From assembly GCA_034336665.1 (NCBI GenBank), contig JAPFBE010000032.1, forward strand, positions 3,596,001 through 3,660,000: 64,000 bases of DNA, read 5' to 3'. Below are positions 63,991 to 64,000 of this stretch, piece by piece (the stretch's first letter is position 1; every line of letters starts with the position of its first letter). A program made the position numbers and the translations under genes. The stretch comes from Luscinia megarhynchos. Taxonomy: Eukaryota > Chordata > Aves > Passeriformes > Turdidae. Under the pieces are notes generated by a model. It did not search any database, was not told where the DNA came from, and was given only the letters and a program-made list of their open reading frames with translations.

Positions 63991-64000
63991 ACCACTGGGG

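Overview
The window looks like avian nuclear DNA, most likely from a songbird. It carries 5'-truncated CR1 LINE tails (ending in the CR1 ATTCTRTG-type 3' repeat), avian ERVL/ERVK/ERV1-type LTRs, and almost no host coding sequence. LTR retroelements and their debris fill well over half of it. Such density and depth of nesting is typical of low-recombination, repeat-rich compartments such as the female-specific W chromosome or pericentromeric DNA; that placement is inference. The only host gene signal I can support is one candidate 76-bp internal exon on the minus strand (5585-5660).

Layout. (1) 1-6007: mostly unique DNA with a possible old solo LTR, a minisatellite and the candidate exon. (2) 6008-18896: an LTR ('LTR-A') split by a provirus of its own family (ERV-A, 6182-18461, TSD CATGG). 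ERV-A is split in turn by a well-preserved minus-strand betaretrovirus-like (ERVK) provirus (8613-15697, TSD CCCCCC) with long open gag, pro and pol frames, two candidate -1 frameshift sites and only a stub of env. (3) 18897-34312: unique DNA, CR1 scraps, a tRNA-His-primed ERV 5' end, several solo LTRs (some nested), and a gutted tRNA-Ser-primed ERV (ERV-G). (4) 34318-43632: a long solo LTR (LTR-H, TSD CTGCT) containing an ERVL-like provirus (ERV-C, TSD GGCAT, tRNA-Lys primer site) and a second solo LTR (TSD GGATCA). (5) 43638-49254: unique DNA and two LTRs, one a clean solo LTR (47510-48215, TSD CTACC). (6) 49255-64000: a degenerate minus-strand ERVL-like element (ERV-F) holding ERV-E (TAAG), which holds a solo LTR-B (CAACC), which holds ERV-D (AATTG). 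ERV-F also holds a solo LTR-A (CCTAG). This gives a dated, four-deep insertion record.

How the parts work. None of the proviruses appears complete and intact. The ERVK element is nearest to coding-competent: gag (myristoylation signal, one zinc knuckle), a dUTPase/protease frame, and pol (RT, RNase H, integrase with DD35E all visible), but env is deleted, as in intracellular retrotransposons. ERV-C and ERV-D are env-less ERVL-like elements. Their Gag begins with several hydrophobic, membrane-type segments and shows no zinc knuckle, which is the most unusual protein architecture here. Both are broken by frameshifts and stops. In the distal half of ERV-C the breaks are mostly single-base gaps in homopolymers and may partly be assembly error.

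Limits: LTR ends were placed by eye from TG...CA termini and target-site duplications. Family names (ERV1/ERVK/ERVL) rest on motifs and gene order, not on database searches.
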